From contig JAIYAC010000021.1 of NCBI GenBank assembly GCA_027489245.1, positions 124,001 to 188,000 on the forward strand: 64,000 bases of DNA, written 5' to 3'. Below are positions 1 through 8,078 of this stretch, piece after piece (position 1 is the first letter of the stretch; each line of letters begins with the position of its first letter). Source of the DNA: Neisseriaceae bacterium. GTDB taxonomy: Bacteria > Pseudomonadota > Gammaproteobacteria > Burkholderiales > Chromobacteriaceae. Made by a program: the position numbers and the translations under genes. The notes under the pieces were generated by a model. The model was not told the DNA's origin, ran no database searches, and saw only the letters and a program-made list of their open reading frames with translations.

Positions 1-330
1 GGCTTTATCCCACACCGGCACCAGAATGATCTCGCGTGCGTGGTGGTTGCCCACAATGGCCCAGTACAACCGCCCCACCAGCCCCACCGCCAGCACGTAG
101 CCGGCAGCAAAGTGGGCAAAGCGGATATAGCCCATCACGTACTGAAACGTGGCCTCGCCCGGCACGCTGGGCAGTGGCTTGCCAATAAAATAACCGGTCA
201 GCGATAGCGTGATGATGCACAGCACGGTGACCCAGTGCCACAGCCGTACCGGCGCCTCGTACACGTAAACCGACGTTACCTTGCGGCCCAGCCCCTGCGG
301 GGCGTTGCCGTCAAAATCATAGCTTTTCAT
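1..330 (-). CDS. hupC: [NiFe] hydrogenase b-type cytochrome subunit, 3' part off window
   Basis: This is the membrane anchor and quinone-reducing cytochrome b of an uptake hydrogenase (HupC/HyaC/HoxZ family); it takes electrons from the small subunit. The 110 visible codons begin at an ATG preceded by AGGAG and read MKSYDFDGNAPQGLGRK, followed by a VYVYEAPVRLWHWVTVLCI segment with the His-Trp-His pattern typical of a heme-binding first helix. A second hydrophobic helix with FAHFAAGYVLAVGLVGRLYW follows. The frame is open to the left edge, so the last helices are missing here. It follows hupL after a 203-base gap that carries two hairpins, so it is probably co-transcribed with hupSL at lower level. 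Confidence 0.9.
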   Translation of the reverse strand, partial: MKSYDFDGNAPQGLGRKVTSVYVYEAPVRLWHWVTVLCIITLSLTGYFIGKPLPSVPGEATFQYVMGYIRFAHFAAGYVLAVGLVGRLYWAIVGNHHAREIILVPVWDKA

Positions 331-409
331 CGCTTGCTCCTGAGTCTTGGGTCACAACCTGCCACAACAGCTGCGCGGGCTGTGACGCTGCTCTGATAAA
401 CCGGCAGCG

Positions 410-440
410 CCGCGGCAGGGGAGTGCAGCCCCCGCCGCGG
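410..440 (-). other. Strong GC hairpin between hupL and hupC
   Basis: An inverted repeat CCGCGGCAGGGG / CCCCCGCCGCGG with one mismatch and a 7-base loop lies in the hupL-hupC gap. It has no T-run, so it looks more like an mRNA-processing or stabilising stem-loop than a terminator. It could lower hupC expression relative to hupSL. Confidence 0.55.
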
Positions 441-504
441 GCCATTCCGGCGACCGGGCCGCCGCCGGGGTGTGCGGTGGCGGCAGCCCGGTCTGGGGGC
501 GCGG

Positions 505-526
505 GGTTGGCCGCATGCGGCCAACC
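505..526. repeat. Palindromic pair of the 12-base repeated word, downstream of hupL
   Basis: A perfect 22-base palindrome made of GGTTGGCCGC, AT and GCGGCCAACC ends 8 bases beyond the hupL stop codon. It consists of two head-to-head copies of the repeated word described in the TGCGGCCAACCT entry; the plus copy at 516-527 is exact. Transcribed, it would form a stem-loop at the 3' end of hupL, as inverted DNA-uptake-sequence pairs do in Neisseria. Confidence 0.75.
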
Positions 527-533
527 TTGGCCG

Positions 534-2324
534 TTAGCGCACCTGTACCTTGACCAGCTCGCCGCCATCGTCGCCGATCACGTGAGTCGAGCAGGCCAGG
601 CACGGGTCGAAGCTGTGCAGCGTGCGCAGTATCTCCAGCGGCTGGTCCGGTACCGCCATCTTGGTGCCCATCAGCGAGGCTTCGTAGGCGCCGATCTGGC
701 CCTTGTCGTCGCGCGGGCCGGCGTTCCAGGTGGTGGGGACCACGCACTGGTAGCTGTCGATCTTGGTGTTCTCGATCTTCAGCCAGTGGCCCAGCGCGCC
801 GCGTGGCGCCTCGGTAAAGCCCACGCCTTTTACCGACGCCGGCCAAGTGGACGGGTCCCACTTTTCGACGTTGGCCGTGGCGGTGTCGCCGTTCTTGATA
901 TTGGCGATCAGCTGGTCGTAGAAGCTGGCCATCTGGCGGGCGGCCCACACCGACTCCAGCGCACGGGCGGCGGTGCGGCCATTGGTGGAGAACATGGCTT
1001 CCAGCGGCGCGTTGAAGTGCTTCAGCAGTGCGTCTACCGGCTCCTTGAACTCGGCCTTGTTCTGGTGGTAGCCAATCAGGTAGCGCGCCAGCGGGCCCAC
1101 CTCCATGGCGTGGCCTTTCCAGCGTGGCGACTTGATCCACGAGTACTTGGCCGACTCGTCCAGCGACTCGATGCGCGTCTTGGTGCCTTTGTGGTTCGGC
1201 CCCAGCTCGAATTTGGGCTCGGTGATGCCATCAAACGGGTGCAGGCCCTTTTTGTCGTCGCCGTAGCTGTACCAGCTGTGGGTAACGAACTCCTGGATCT
1301 CGTCTGGCGCGTACAGGTCTACCGGGTGGATCTCGCTGAACTTGCCATTAATGATGGCGCCGCGCGGCAGCAGCAGGTTGGCCGCACTGTAGTCATTGGC
1401 GCGTGCGGGGAAGTCGCCGTAGGACAACAGGCTCTGGCCGGCCAGGCCGCCGCCTATCTTGAACCACTCGGGGTAGAAGCCGGCAATGGCGATCACGTCC
1501 GGCACGTAGACCTGTTCGCAGAACTCGATGGTGCGGTCGATCACCTGTTTCACCAGGTTCAGCCGCTCCATATTGATAGCGCCCACCGCGCCGGTGTCGT
1601 CCACATTGATGGCGCACGGCATGCCGCCTACCAGCCAGTTCGGGTGCGGGTTCTTGCCGCCGAAGATGGTGTGGATCTTGACGATTTCTTTCTGGAAATC
1701 CAGCGCTTCCAGGTAGTGCGCTACCGCCATCAGGTTGGCTTCCGGCGGCAGCTTCATGGCTGGGTGGCCCCAGTAACCGTTGCGGAACGGGCCCAGCTGG
1801 CCGCTTTCTACAAAGCGCTTCAGCCGCGACTGCAAGTCACGGAAGTAGCCGGGGCTGGACAGTGGCCAGCTGGAGATGCTTTGTGCCAGCTCGCTGGTGC
1901 GCTTGGGGTCGGCCTTCAGCGCCGATACCACATCGACCCAGTCCAGCGCGTGCAGGTGGTAGTAGTGCACCAGGTGGTCGTGCACGTACAGCGCCGCCTG
2001 CATCATGTTGCGGATCAGGTTGGCGTTTTCTGGGATGTTGATCTTCAGCGCGTCTTCTACTGCGCGAACCGACGTCAGTGCGTGGGTGCCGGTGCACACG
2101 CCGCAGATGCGTTCCACAAACGCCCAGGCGTCGCGTGGGTCGCGGCCTTTCAGAATCACCTCCAGCCCGCGCCACATGGTGCCGGTGGACACGGCATTGG
2201 TAATCACGTTGTTGCTGTCGATGTTCACTTCGCAGCGCAGGTGGCCTTCGATGCGCGTTACCGGGTCTACCACTACGCGGCGGCCGCTGTTGTCCAGGGT
2301 AAAGCCTTGGGTCTGGTAGGCCAT
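534..2324 (-). CDS. hupL: Uptake [NiFe] hydrogenase large subunit
   Basis: Catalytic subunit of the membrane-bound hydrogenase; it carries the Ni-Fe(CN)2CO site and splits H2 on the periplasmic side. It is 596 residues, full length for the family. The N-terminal motif RICGVC supplies Cys74 and Cys77; the C-terminal motif DPCLACSTH supplies Cys575 and Cys578. The 15 residues after His581 are the tail that the protease HupD removes once nickel is inserted. The start ATG overlaps the hupS stop (TAATG) and has AAGGAG upstream. In oxygen-tolerant and ordinary enzymes alike this subunit leaves the cell folded with HupS through the Tat system. Identity is secure; HyaB and HoxG are synonyms. Confidence 0.97.
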   Translation of the reverse strand: MAYQTQGFTLDNSGRRVVVDPVTRIEGHLRCEVNIDSNNVITNAVSTGTMWRGLEVILKGRDPRDAWAFVERICGVCTGTHALTSVRAVEDALKINIPENANLIRNMMQAALYVHDHLVHYYHLHALDWVDVVSALKADPKRTSELAQSISSWPLSSPGYFRDLQSRLKRFVESGQLGPFRNGYWGHPAMKLPPEANLMAVAHYLEALDFQKEIVKIHTIFGGKNPHPNWLVGGMPCAINVDDTGAVGAINMERLNLVKQVIDRTIEFCEQVYVPDVIAIAGFYPEWFKIGGGLAGQSLLSYGDFPARANDYSAANLLLPRGAIINGKFSEIHPVDLYAPDEIQEFVTHSWYSYGDDKKGLHPFDGITEPKFELGPNHKGTKTRIESLDESAKYSWIKSPRWKGHAMEVGPLARYLIGYHQNKAEFKEPVDALLKHFNAPLEAMFSTNGRTAARALESVWAARQMASFYDQLIANIKNGDTATANVEKWDPSTWPASVKGVGFTEAPRGALGHWLKIENTKIDSYQCVVPTTWNAGPRDDKGQIGAYEASLMGTKMAVPDQPLEILRTLHSFDPCLACSTHVIGDDGGELVKVQVR

Positions 2325-3433
2325 TACACGTTCTCCTTGTTCTTGTTCTGGCTGTCATCCAGCGGCTTCAGGTCTTGCTTTTTCAGTACCGTGCTCTTGA
2401 TGGCGCTGACCGCGGCGTGCGCGGCAATGGCTGCGCCTACGCCGCCGGCGACCGTCATGCCGATCTGGTCGGCGTTGGCCTCGATGCCAAACTGCGGAAT
2501 GCTGGTGACGCGGTCGTAGAACGAGCCCTTGTCCCAGAAGCCGTCTTCCGAGCAGCCTATGCAGCCGTGGCCGCTTTGCACCGGCCAGCTCACGCCGCCG
2601 TTCCAGCGCACGGTGGAGCAGGCGTTGTAGGTGGTGGGGCCTTTACAGCCCACCTTGTACAGGCAGTAGCCTTTGCGCGCGCCTTCGTCGTCCCAGGTTT
2701 CCACAAACTGGCCCGCGTCGAAGTGCGGGCGGCGGTAGCATTTGTCGTGAATGCGCTGGCCGTAGAACATCTTGGGGCGGCCCTGGCGGTCCAGCTCGGG
2801 GATGCGATCGAAGGTGACCATATAGGTAATCACGGCAGCCATCACCTCGGGGATGGGCGGGCAGCCCGGTACCTTGATGATGGGTTTGTCCAGAATCACC
2901 TGGTGTACTGGCGTGGCGCGCGTGGGGTTGGGCTTGGCGGCCTGTACGCAGCCCCAGCTGGCACAGGAACCCCAGGCGATCAGCGCCTTGGCGTCGGCCG
3001 AGACGCGCTTGAGTTTTTCCACGAAAGGCTCGCCGCCAGGGAAGCAGAACATGCCGTCTTCGTTTAGCGGCGGGTTGCCCTCGATGGCCACGATGTACTC
3101 GCCTTTGTGCTTTTCCATGATCTCTTCCAGGATGGCTTCAGCCTGGTGGCCGGCGGCAGCCATGATGGTGTCGTCGTAGTCCAGCGAGATCAGTGACAGG
3201 ATGGCGTCTTTGGCCAGCGGGTGCGCCGAGCGGATGAACGATTCGGTGCAGCAGGTGCATTCCAGCCCGTGCAGCCAGATCACCGGCGTGCGTGGCTTGG
3301 TTTCCAGTGCCTGGGCGATGCGCGGCACAAACGCCGAGCCCAAACCCATCGAGGTGGCGGTGAGGCTGCAGAACTTCAGAAAGCTGCGGCGGGTAACACC
3401 CTGGCGCCGCATGGCCTGGTAGAAAGTCTCCAT
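2324..3433 (-). CDS. hupS: Uptake [NiFe] hydrogenase small subunit, oxygen-tolerant type
   Basis: Iron-sulfur subunit of the membrane-bound hydrogenase, 369 residues. The start chosen (METFYQ) puts a Tat signal at the N terminus, with RRSFLK at residues 15-20 and likely cleavage after Ala42. Proximal-cluster cysteines are Cys59, Cys61, Cys62, Cys157, Cys162 and Cys191. Subtracting 42 gives 17, 19, 20, 115, 120 and 149, the exact six-cysteine set of E. coli hydrogenase 1, including the two extra cysteines (19, 120) that make the [4Fe-3S] cluster of oxygen-tolerant enzymes. A hydrophobic stretch near the C terminus is the membrane anchor. An in-frame upstream extension lacks a signal peptide and is unlikely. 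A sigma-54-like element lies about 60 bases upstream. Confidence 0.96.
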   Translation of the reverse strand: METFYQAMRRQGVTRRSFLKFCSLTATSMGLGSAFVPRIAQALETKPRTPVIWLHGLECTCCTESFIRSAHPLAKDAILSLISLDYDDTIMAAAGHQAEAILEEIMEKHKGEYIVAIEGNPPLNEDGMFCFPGGEPFVEKLKRVSADAKALIAWGSCASWGCVQAAKPNPTRATPVHQVILDKPIIKVPGCPPIPEVMAAVITYMVTFDRIPELDRQGRPKMFYGQRIHDKCYRRPHFDAGQFVETWDDEGARKGYCLYKVGCKGPTTYNACSTVRWNGGVSWPVQSGHGCIGCSEDGFWDKGSFYDRVTSIPQFGIEANADQIGMTVAGGVGAAIAAHAAVSAIKSTVLKKQDLKPLDDSQNKNKENV

Positions 3434-3493
3434 CGTGGTCTCTGCCTTATTCTGTTTTGTAGGGGGGTGGTTACAACATGGGTGGCAGCCTGT

Positions 3494-3510
3494 TACAAGA
3501 AGCGTGCCAG
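3494..3510 (-). promoter_or_regulatory. Sigma-54-like promoter of hupSLC
   Basis: Read on the minus strand, CTGGCACGCTTCTTGTA matches the -24/-12 pattern TGGCAC-N5-TTGC with the GG-N10-G(C/T) spacing; the -12 element has GT instead of GC. The predicted start is about 50 bases upstream of the hupS ATG. Two sister elements precede hupE and hupD, and an NtrC-type activator (HoxA) is encoded in the island. Confidence 0.65.
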
Positions 3511-3528
3511 CTTGCGTGGGTGCGCAAG
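3511..3528. promoter_or_regulatory. Inverted repeat abutting the hupS promoter
   Basis: CTTGCG-TGGGTG-CGCAAG, perfect 6-base arms with a 6-base spacer, lies directly upstream of the -24 element. Position and symmetry suggest a protein-binding site; the protein is unknown. Confidence 0.35.
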
Positions 3529-3774
3529 GTGCTGTTTTTAATGGGGTTTGTGCTGCGCCTTGCAGTAGGGTGGTAAGCGGCTTTGCAGTGGGTGCGGCCA
3601 ACTGGCTGGCTGCTGTGCGGCCGCCTGTCTGGCGTGCAGGCAAAAAAATACCGGGCAGGCGCGGGGGCGGCCTGCCCGGCTGTTGTCATGCATAACAACC
3701 AGGTTTGGATGGAGGAGTGTGAGCGGCAATACCACTCGTGCAGCCCTCGCCAGGCAAGGGCTGCGCGCGGGGTA

Positions 3775-4353
3775 CTACAGGCTGCCGGCCAGTAGCCAGG
3801 CACCGCTGGCTGCAATGGCGGCACCGGTGGCGCGGGCCCACAGGCTGGCGCGTGCCAGCAGGGTGTGGCCAGCCAGCAGGCCGGTGGCGTGCAGGGCGGC
3901 AGTTGCCAGCACAAAGCCGGCCATATAGCCGGCCAGGCTACCTGCCGGCGCTTCGGCACCGTGCGCATGGCCGTGTACCAGCGCGAAAGCGGCGATCAGC
4001 GGCAGGCCAATGCTTGCAGGCACGCGGCTACCGGCGGCAACCATCAGGCCCAGTACCAGTACCGACAGCGCAATGCCTGGCTCTACGGCAGGCAAATCCA
4101 TACCGGCAGCGCCCAGCAGGCAGCCACCGAGCATGGCCAGCACAAAGGTGGCGGGCGCGGCCAGGCGTACCTTGCCCTGGTGAGCGGCGGCCCACAGGCC
4201 GACGGCCACCATGGCCAGCAGGTGGTCCAGCCCGCCTACCGGATGTGCCATGCCGGAAAGCAGGTTAAACGTGTCGTTATGGCCGGTGTGGGCCAGCGCG
4301 GGCAAGGCGGCCAGGCTAAGGGCGCCAGCCAGCAAGCTGCGGGTCGGGGTCAT
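3775..4353 (-). CDS. hupE: HupE/UreJ family membrane protein, probable nickel permease
   Basis: HupE proteins are inner-membrane proteins shown in rhizobia to help nickel enter the cell for hydrogenase synthesis. The start MTPTRSLLAG gives 192 residues with a cleavable-looking signal (LLAGALSLAALPALA) and then HTGHND, the usual His-rich mature start. About five more hydrophobic helices follow, with a conserved-looking segment LVHGHAHGAEAP near residue 130. A longer upstream in-frame reading adds a hydrophilic tail before the signal peptide and is rejected. It is transcribed alone, from its own sigma-54-like element, toward hupS. Confidence 0.88.
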   Translation of the reverse strand: MTPTRSLLAGALSLAALPALAHTGHNDTFNLLSGMAHPVGGLDHLLAMVAVGLWAAAHQGKVRLAAPATFVLAMLGGCLLGAAGMDLPAVEPGIALSVLVLGLMVAAGSRVPASIGLPLIAAFALVHGHAHGAEAPAGSLAGYMAGFVLATAALHATGLLAGHTLLARASLWARATGAAIAASGAWLLAGSL

Positions 4354-4411
4354 CAGTGTCTCCAGGTGGATGTGTGTCTTGCCCGTTTTGGCCCGGGCAT
4401 GCAAGCGGCAG

Positions 4412-4428
4412 TGCAGGAAGCATGCCAG
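4412..4428 (-). promoter_or_regulatory. Sigma-54-like promoter of hupE
   Basis: On the minus strand CTGGCATGCTTCCTGCA has GG and GC separated by 10 bases, the diagnostic -24/-12 spacing. It predicts a start about 45 bases before the hupE ATG. Confidence 0.65.
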
Positions 4429-4487
4429 CTACGGTGGTGGGTAGGCGGGTGGGGCAAGTGGCTGTTTTTCAAAGGGATGGTGTAGCA

Positions 4488-4508
4488 CTGTAACGGCTGG
4501 TGTTACAG
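4488..4508. promoter_or_regulatory. Inverted repeat, candidate HoxA upstream site for hupE
   Basis: CTGTAAC-GGCTGGT-GTTACAG, perfect 7-base arms around a 7-base spacer, sits about 60-80 bases upstream of the hupE -24 element, a usual place for an enhancer-binding activator. GTTACA words also occur at 3473, 3492, 20678 and 20690 by the other two hydrogenase promoters. Confidence 0.4.
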
Positions 4509-4719
4509 CGGCTGGCAAGCAGCTTTGCACTGCCGTAGCCCGGCTGGCAAGCCGCTTGCCTGTGTCGCTGGGTTTGCCGTTAGCGGCGATTTCCTGAGAT
4601 GGCAATAAGATCAGTCACAGTCTTGTCATGTTCCGGCGCTACATTCTTCTACAGCGCGGGGTTCTCCATGGTTTTCCGCGTCTCTCCTTTTCTTGTTTCT
4701 GTCCCGTTTCGGATGGTTG

Positions 4720-4744
4720 GCCCGCTCAGGCGGGCTTTCTTTTT
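4720..4744 (+). terminator. Orphan intrinsic terminator
   Basis: GCCCGC-TCAG-GCGGGC followed by TTTCTTTTT. No plus-strand gene ends upstream; hupE runs the other way. Confidence 0.7.
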
Positions 4745-4832
4745 GCTACAACGCCTTGACGCAGGTCTTAAACGCTTGTTTGTCAATGTGTTAGCCTGAC
4801 GCTGTTTGTCTTGTTACCTGAGAGGAGTAAGT

Positions 4833-5225
4833 ATGAACGCTGCCAAACGTATCAAGAAACTGATGGATGCCGGGGCCGACCCGCAGCAGCTGGAAACACT
4901 GAAACACCTGGCACTGGCGCTACAGCTGCAGCAGCCGTACGAGCTGCACCGCCTGTACGAGATTGACTACCCGTTTTTCGAGATTGCCATCCAGCTGCTG
5001 CAAGACTGGCGCCTGGGGCACCATATCGATGCACGCAGCAAGCTGATAGAGCGCCTGTTTGGCGAATACCCCGAGCTGATGCTGCCCAGCGAAGCCGAGC
5101 AGCACCCTGAGCTGCAGCCCGAACAGCCCGCCCCCGCCGAGGTTGCGCCGGCCGCCGAGGTGGCAGAGCAGGCCGCAGCACCGGCCAAACGCTCGCGCAG
5201 CAAGAAAAAACCGGCCAGCGAATAA
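4833..5225 (+). CDS. Hypothetical protein with Pro/Ala-rich, basic tail
   Basis: 130 residues, start MNAAKRIKK preceded by GAGAGGAG, a strong ribosome site. Residues 1-85 look like a small helical domain (DPQQLETLKHLALALQLQQ, LHRLYEIDYPFFEIAIQLLQDWRLGHH). Residues 90-120 are rich in Pro, Ala, Gln and Glu, and the end is basic (KRSRSKKKPASE). I do not recognise the family. It is convergent with hoxJ and shares a bidirectional terminator with it. Its place between hupE and the hydrogen-sensor genes may be incidental. The good ribosome site and terminator argue that it is a real gene. Confidence 0.75.
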   Translation: MNAAKRIKKLMDAGADPQQLETLKHLALALQLQQPYELHRLYEIDYPFFEIAIQLLQDWRLGHHIDARSKLIERLFGEYPELMLPSEAEQHPELQPEQPAPAEVAPAAEVAEQAAAPAKRSRSKKKPASE

Positions 5226-5240
5226 GCCGCCAGCACGAGC

Positions 5241-5279
5241 AAAACCCCCTGGCTGCCGCCATGCAGCGCAGGGGGTTTT
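5241..5279. terminator. Bidirectional terminator between the hypothetical gene and hoxJ
   Basis: AAAACCCCCTG pairs with CAGGGGGTTTT over 11 bases with a 17-base loop. It has A-run and T-run flanks, so it can serve both converging genes and closes the long hydrogenase operon. Confidence 0.85.
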
Positions 5280-5282
5280 GCT

Positions 5283-6623
5283 TTATGTCGTGCCGCTTGC
5301 GGCGGTGGGCAGGGTCAGCGTAAAGCAGGCGCCGCCGTCTGCCCGGTTGGCCGCCGCCAGCGTGCCGCCGTGCTGCTCCACAATACCGTAGCTGATCGAC
5401 AAGCCCAGGCCGGTGCCTTTACCCACCGGCTTGGTGGTAAAGAACGGGTCGAAGATGCGCGCCAGGTTGGCCGCAGCAATGCCGGGGCCGTTGTCGGCCA
5501 CGCTTAACAGCACGCGGCCCTGGGCGCTGGCCAGCGTGAGCACCAGCGCCGGTGCCGCCTGGGTCTCTACGGCGTCGTAGGCGTTCTGGATCAGGTTCAC
5601 CAGTACCTGCTGCAGCTGGTTGGCCGAGCCGGTGACCCACAGCGCGCTCTCCAGCCCGTGGCACTGCACGCTCACGCGGTGCGGCGCGGCCTGGCCCACC
5701 CAGTGCAGCGCACGCTGTACCACCTCGGCCAGGTTCACGCGCTGGCGGGTGTCGGTTTCGATCGCTGAAAACCGCTTCAGCGCATCGACAATCGCGCTGC
5801 TGCGCTGTGCGCCTTCCATCAGCCCGTCCAGCAGCGACGGCAAGTCGGCCAGCAGGCGGTCTATCTTCAGCTGCTGGCGCAGCGCGCCGGCGTCAGGGTT
5901 GGCCGCATGCACGGCGGCCAGGTACTGCTGCAGCTTGCCAGCGTAGCGCTGCATGGCGTGGGTATTGCCCACGATAAAGCTGATGGGGTTGTTCAGCTCG
6001 TGCGCCACGCCGGCCACCAGCCGCCCCAGCGACGCCATTTTTTCGGCCTGCACCAGCTGCGCCTGCGCGGCTTTCAGCGCCTCGTGCGCCTGTTTCAGCT
6101 CGGCGTAGGCTTTTTTCAGCTCGCCCACCGGGCGGCCCACCGCCACAAAGCCGCTGTAGCGGCGTTCGCCGTCGTACAGCGCGCTCACGTTCCACGTTAC
6201 CGGTATGGCCTCGCCATTATGGGCGATCAGGGCGATTTCGATATCGCAGCCCTCGGCGTTGCCTGCGGCCAACCTTTGCAGCAGCAGCTCGCGCTCGGCC
6301 TCGCCCGGCACCAGGTCGGTGAGCTTGCAGGCGGTGAGCAGGCTTTCGCTCAGCCCGGTTAGCGACACCATGGCGCGGTTCACCTGGCGCACCTGGCCCA
6401 GGGTGTCACACACCACCATCACGTCGGTCATGGCTTCCAGCACGCCTTCGGTAAAGCGGTGCGCGTCGGCCAGCTCGCGGTGCTTGGCTTCCAGCGTTTC
6501 CTGCGATTGCACCAGCTCGGTATACACCTGGTCCATGCGGCGTATCACGTCGATCCAGGCTTCTTCGGCCAGCTCGCCGCCCAGGCGGGTGGCTTCGGCG
6601 CTGCTGCTGAGTTTGTCGGGCAT
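5283..6623 (-). CDS. hoxJ: Hydrogen-sensing histidine kinase (HoxJ/HupT)
   Basis: Soluble PAS histidine kinase, 446 residues. A PAS domain spans about 60-165 ([17 protein letters not shown] start), then a short coiled coil (165-195). The HisKA domain has [11 protein letters not shown] with phospho-acceptor His208, and the ATPase domain spans about 310-440 with DNGPGI and GTGLGLSI motifs. No membrane segment is visible. In Ralstonia and Rhodobacter this kinase binds the regulatory hydrogenase and controls HoxA/HupR phosphorylation in response to H2. It starts 9 bases after hoxC and is last in the operon. The name HupT would be equally valid. An exact copy of the repeated word lies inside it at 6264. 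Confidence 0.9.
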   Translation of the reverse strand: MPDKLSSSAEATRLGGELAEEAWIDVIRRMDQVYTELVQSQETLEAKHRELADAHRFTEGVLEAMTDVMVVCDTLGQVRQVNRAMVSLTGLSESLLTACKLTDLVPGEAERELLLQRLAAGNAEGCDIEIALIAHNGEAIPVTWNVSALYDGERRYSGFVAVGRPVGELKKAYAELKQAHEALKAAQAQLVQAEKMASLGRLVAGVAHELNNPISFIVGNTHAMQRYAGKLQQYLAAVHAANPDAGALRQQLKIDRLLADLPSLLDGLMEGAQRSSAIVDALKRFSAIETDTRQRVNLAEVVQRALHWVGQAAPHRVSVQCHGLESALWVTGSANQLQQVLVNLIQNAYDAVETQAAPALVLTLASAQGRVLLSVADNGPGIAAANLARIFDPFFTTKPVGKGTGLGLSISYGIVEQHGGTLAAANRADGGACFTLTLPTAASGTT

Positions 6624-6632
6624 GGGCTTCCT

Positions 6633-8078
6633 CTACTGCACCGTGCACACCTGGCACGGGTCGAAGCTGCGCACGATGTGCTGCACCGCCAGGGCTTGTG
6701 CGTCGTCGGCCACGGTACCCAGCAGGGCGGCTTCCAGCGGGCCGGGCTGGCCGTGGCTGTCGCGCGGCGAGAAGTTCCAGGTGGTGGGGGCGATGATCTG
6801 GTAGCGCTGGATGCGGCTGCCGTCCAGCGTGACCCAGTGGCCTAGCATGCCGCGTGCAGCTTCGGTCAGGCCTTCGCCACGGGCGTACAGCGGGTGGGCG
6901 GGCAGGGCGGTCTGGAATGGCGCGTCCAGCTCGATGGCGGCCAGCCAGCCCTGCATCTGCAGTACCAGCAGCGCCATTTCGCGCACCCGCGCCAGCACAC
7001 GGGTATACACGGTGCTGCCTTGTGCCTGTACCAGCGCGGTGGTCAGGCGGTCGCGGCGCAGCAAGGCGCGGGCAATGGCGCCGGTTTGCGCCGGCTGCCC
7101 GTCCAGGCGGGGTGCCTTGCTCCAGCTGTAGGCGTCGGTTTTGTCCGGCACCGGCAGGGTGTCGTCGTCAAACGGGTGGGTGGGGCCGTAGTCCACCAGC
7201 CAGGCGTGGCGGCTGTGCTCGCGGATCTGTGAGGTATCCAGCACGTCGGTTTTGCCTTGCTGCCACACCCCGGCGGGCGACCAGGCGCTGCTGCCTTCGC
7301 CTTCCAGGTAGGCCGGGCCGGCGATCAGCGGCGCGTCGCAGCGGCCCAGTGCGGCAAGGCCGAGGCTGTCGGCCAGCAGGATGAAGCGCGCCAGGTCGGC
7401 TTGCGGCTGGCGGGCGGCGTAGTCGGCCAGTGCGGCGGGGCTGTCCCAGGCAGCGACTTCGGGCAGCGGCACGCCGTAGGTGTGCTGCTCCAGAAAGCGG
7501 CGAAACGCCGCCAGCCACTGGCCCAGGCGTACGCGCTCGGCGGCGGTTACGGTGCGGCTGACGCCACCAGGCTGGATCACCATGGTATGCGGCCAGTGCC
7601 CGGCCAGCGTGCCCATGAAGCGCATCAGCGTGGCGCGTGCGGCCAACATGGGGGCATGCGCGCTGCCTGCTACGGCCTTGAAACGGGCGCGGATATCGGC
7701 GTGCCAGCCGTGGCCGGCGTAGGCGTCGCGCGCGAAATCCGGCATGAAAAACAGGTAAAAGTGCGACAGGTGGTCGGCCACGTTTTCTACGGCGTGGATC
7801 AGGTTGGTCACGCGTTCGCCGTTGGCCGGTGGCGTCACGTTATACAGCTGTGCCAGCGCCCGCGCAGCGGCGACCGACTGCGATACCGAACAGATGCCAC
7901 AGATGCGCGGCACAATGGCCAGCGCGTCCATGGCCTGGCGGCCTACCAGAATGCGCTCGAAGCCGCGAAACAGCCCGCTGGTGGCTTCCGCGGCGGCGAC
8001 CTTGCCGTCTTGCAGATCCAGCGTCAGGGTGAGGTCGCCTTCCACACGGCCCAGCGGGCCCAGTATGCGTCGTGTCAT
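6633..8078 (-). CDS. hoxC: Regulatory (H2-sensing) [NiFe] hydrogenase large subunit
   Basis: 481 residues, homologous to HoxC/HupV. Ni-Fe ligands are Cys60 and Cys63 in RICGIC and Cys475 and Cys478 in DPCQVCTVQ. The protein stops three residues after the last cysteine, so it lacks the cleaved C-terminal tail of HupL, as expected for sensors. Ile62 and Phe110 occupy the positions that narrow the gas channel in the Ralstonia sensor and make it insensitive to O2. The last residue is Gln where energy-converting enzymes have His. It overlaps hoxB by ATGA, implying coupled translation and 1:1 assembly in the cytoplasm. Confidence 0.94.
   Translation of the reverse strand: MTRRILGPLGRVEGDLTLTLDLQDGKVAAAEATSGLFRGFERILVGRQAMDALAIVPRICGICSVSQSVAAARALAQLYNVTPPANGERVTNLIHAVENVADHLSHFYLFFMPDFARDAYAGHGWHADIRARFKAVAGSAHAPMLAARATLMRFMGTLAGHWPHTMVIQPGGVSRTVTAAERVRLGQWLAAFRRFLEQHTYGVPLPEVAAWDSPAALADYAARQPQADLARFILLADSLGLAALGRCDAPLIAGPAYLEGEGSSAWSPAGVWQQGKTDVLDTSQIREHSRHAWLVDYGPTHPFDDDTLPVPDKTDAYSWSKAPRLDGQPAQTGAIARALLRRDRLTTALVQAQGSTVYTRVLARVREMALLVLQMQGWLAAIELDAPFQTALPAHPLYARGEGLTEAARGMLGHWVTLDGSRIQRYQIIAPTTWNFSPRDSHGQPGPLEAALLGTVADDAQALAVQHIVRSFDPCQVCTVQ

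Larger units (their letters stand above)
3434..3774. other. Regulatory gap upstream of hupS
   Basis: 341 bases without a gene between hupS and the 3' end of hupE. It holds a sigma-54-like element (3494-3510), an inverted repeat CTTGCG-N6-CGCAAG (3511-3528), an AT-richer stretch around 3532-3550 that could bind IHF, and a near-palindrome GTTGT-CATGCATA-ACAAC at 3682-3699. The last could be an upstream activator site for HoxA; this is inference. Confidence 0.6.
4354..4832. other. Gap between hupE and the next gene, with orphan terminator
   Basis: 479 bases. Toward hupE it holds a sigma-54-like element (4412-4428) and an inverted repeat CTGTAAC/GTTACAG (4488-4508). Two direct repeats CGGCTGGCAAGC start at 4509 and 4541. 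On the plus strand TGGCAAGCCGCTTGCC (4545-4560) resembles a -24/-12 element but is also a small hairpin. A plus-strand terminator at 4720-4744 has no gene in front of it, which suggests a short untranslated transcript between about 4570 and 4744. Confidence 0.5.

Noticed and set aside
423-2519. A 698-codon open frame antisense to hupL
   Set aside because: Shadow of hupL codon bias; His/Val/Gln-rich nonsense protein with no motif.
4509-4552. Two CGGCTGGCAAGC direct repeats as a recombination or phage attachment site
   Set aside because: No integrase or mobile gene nearby, and the repeats are 12 bases; more likely regulatory or chance.
4599-4799. 66-codon plus-strand frame between hupE and the hypothetical gene
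   Set aside because: It reads through an intrinsic terminator and has no ribosome site; the terminator better fits an untranslated RNA.
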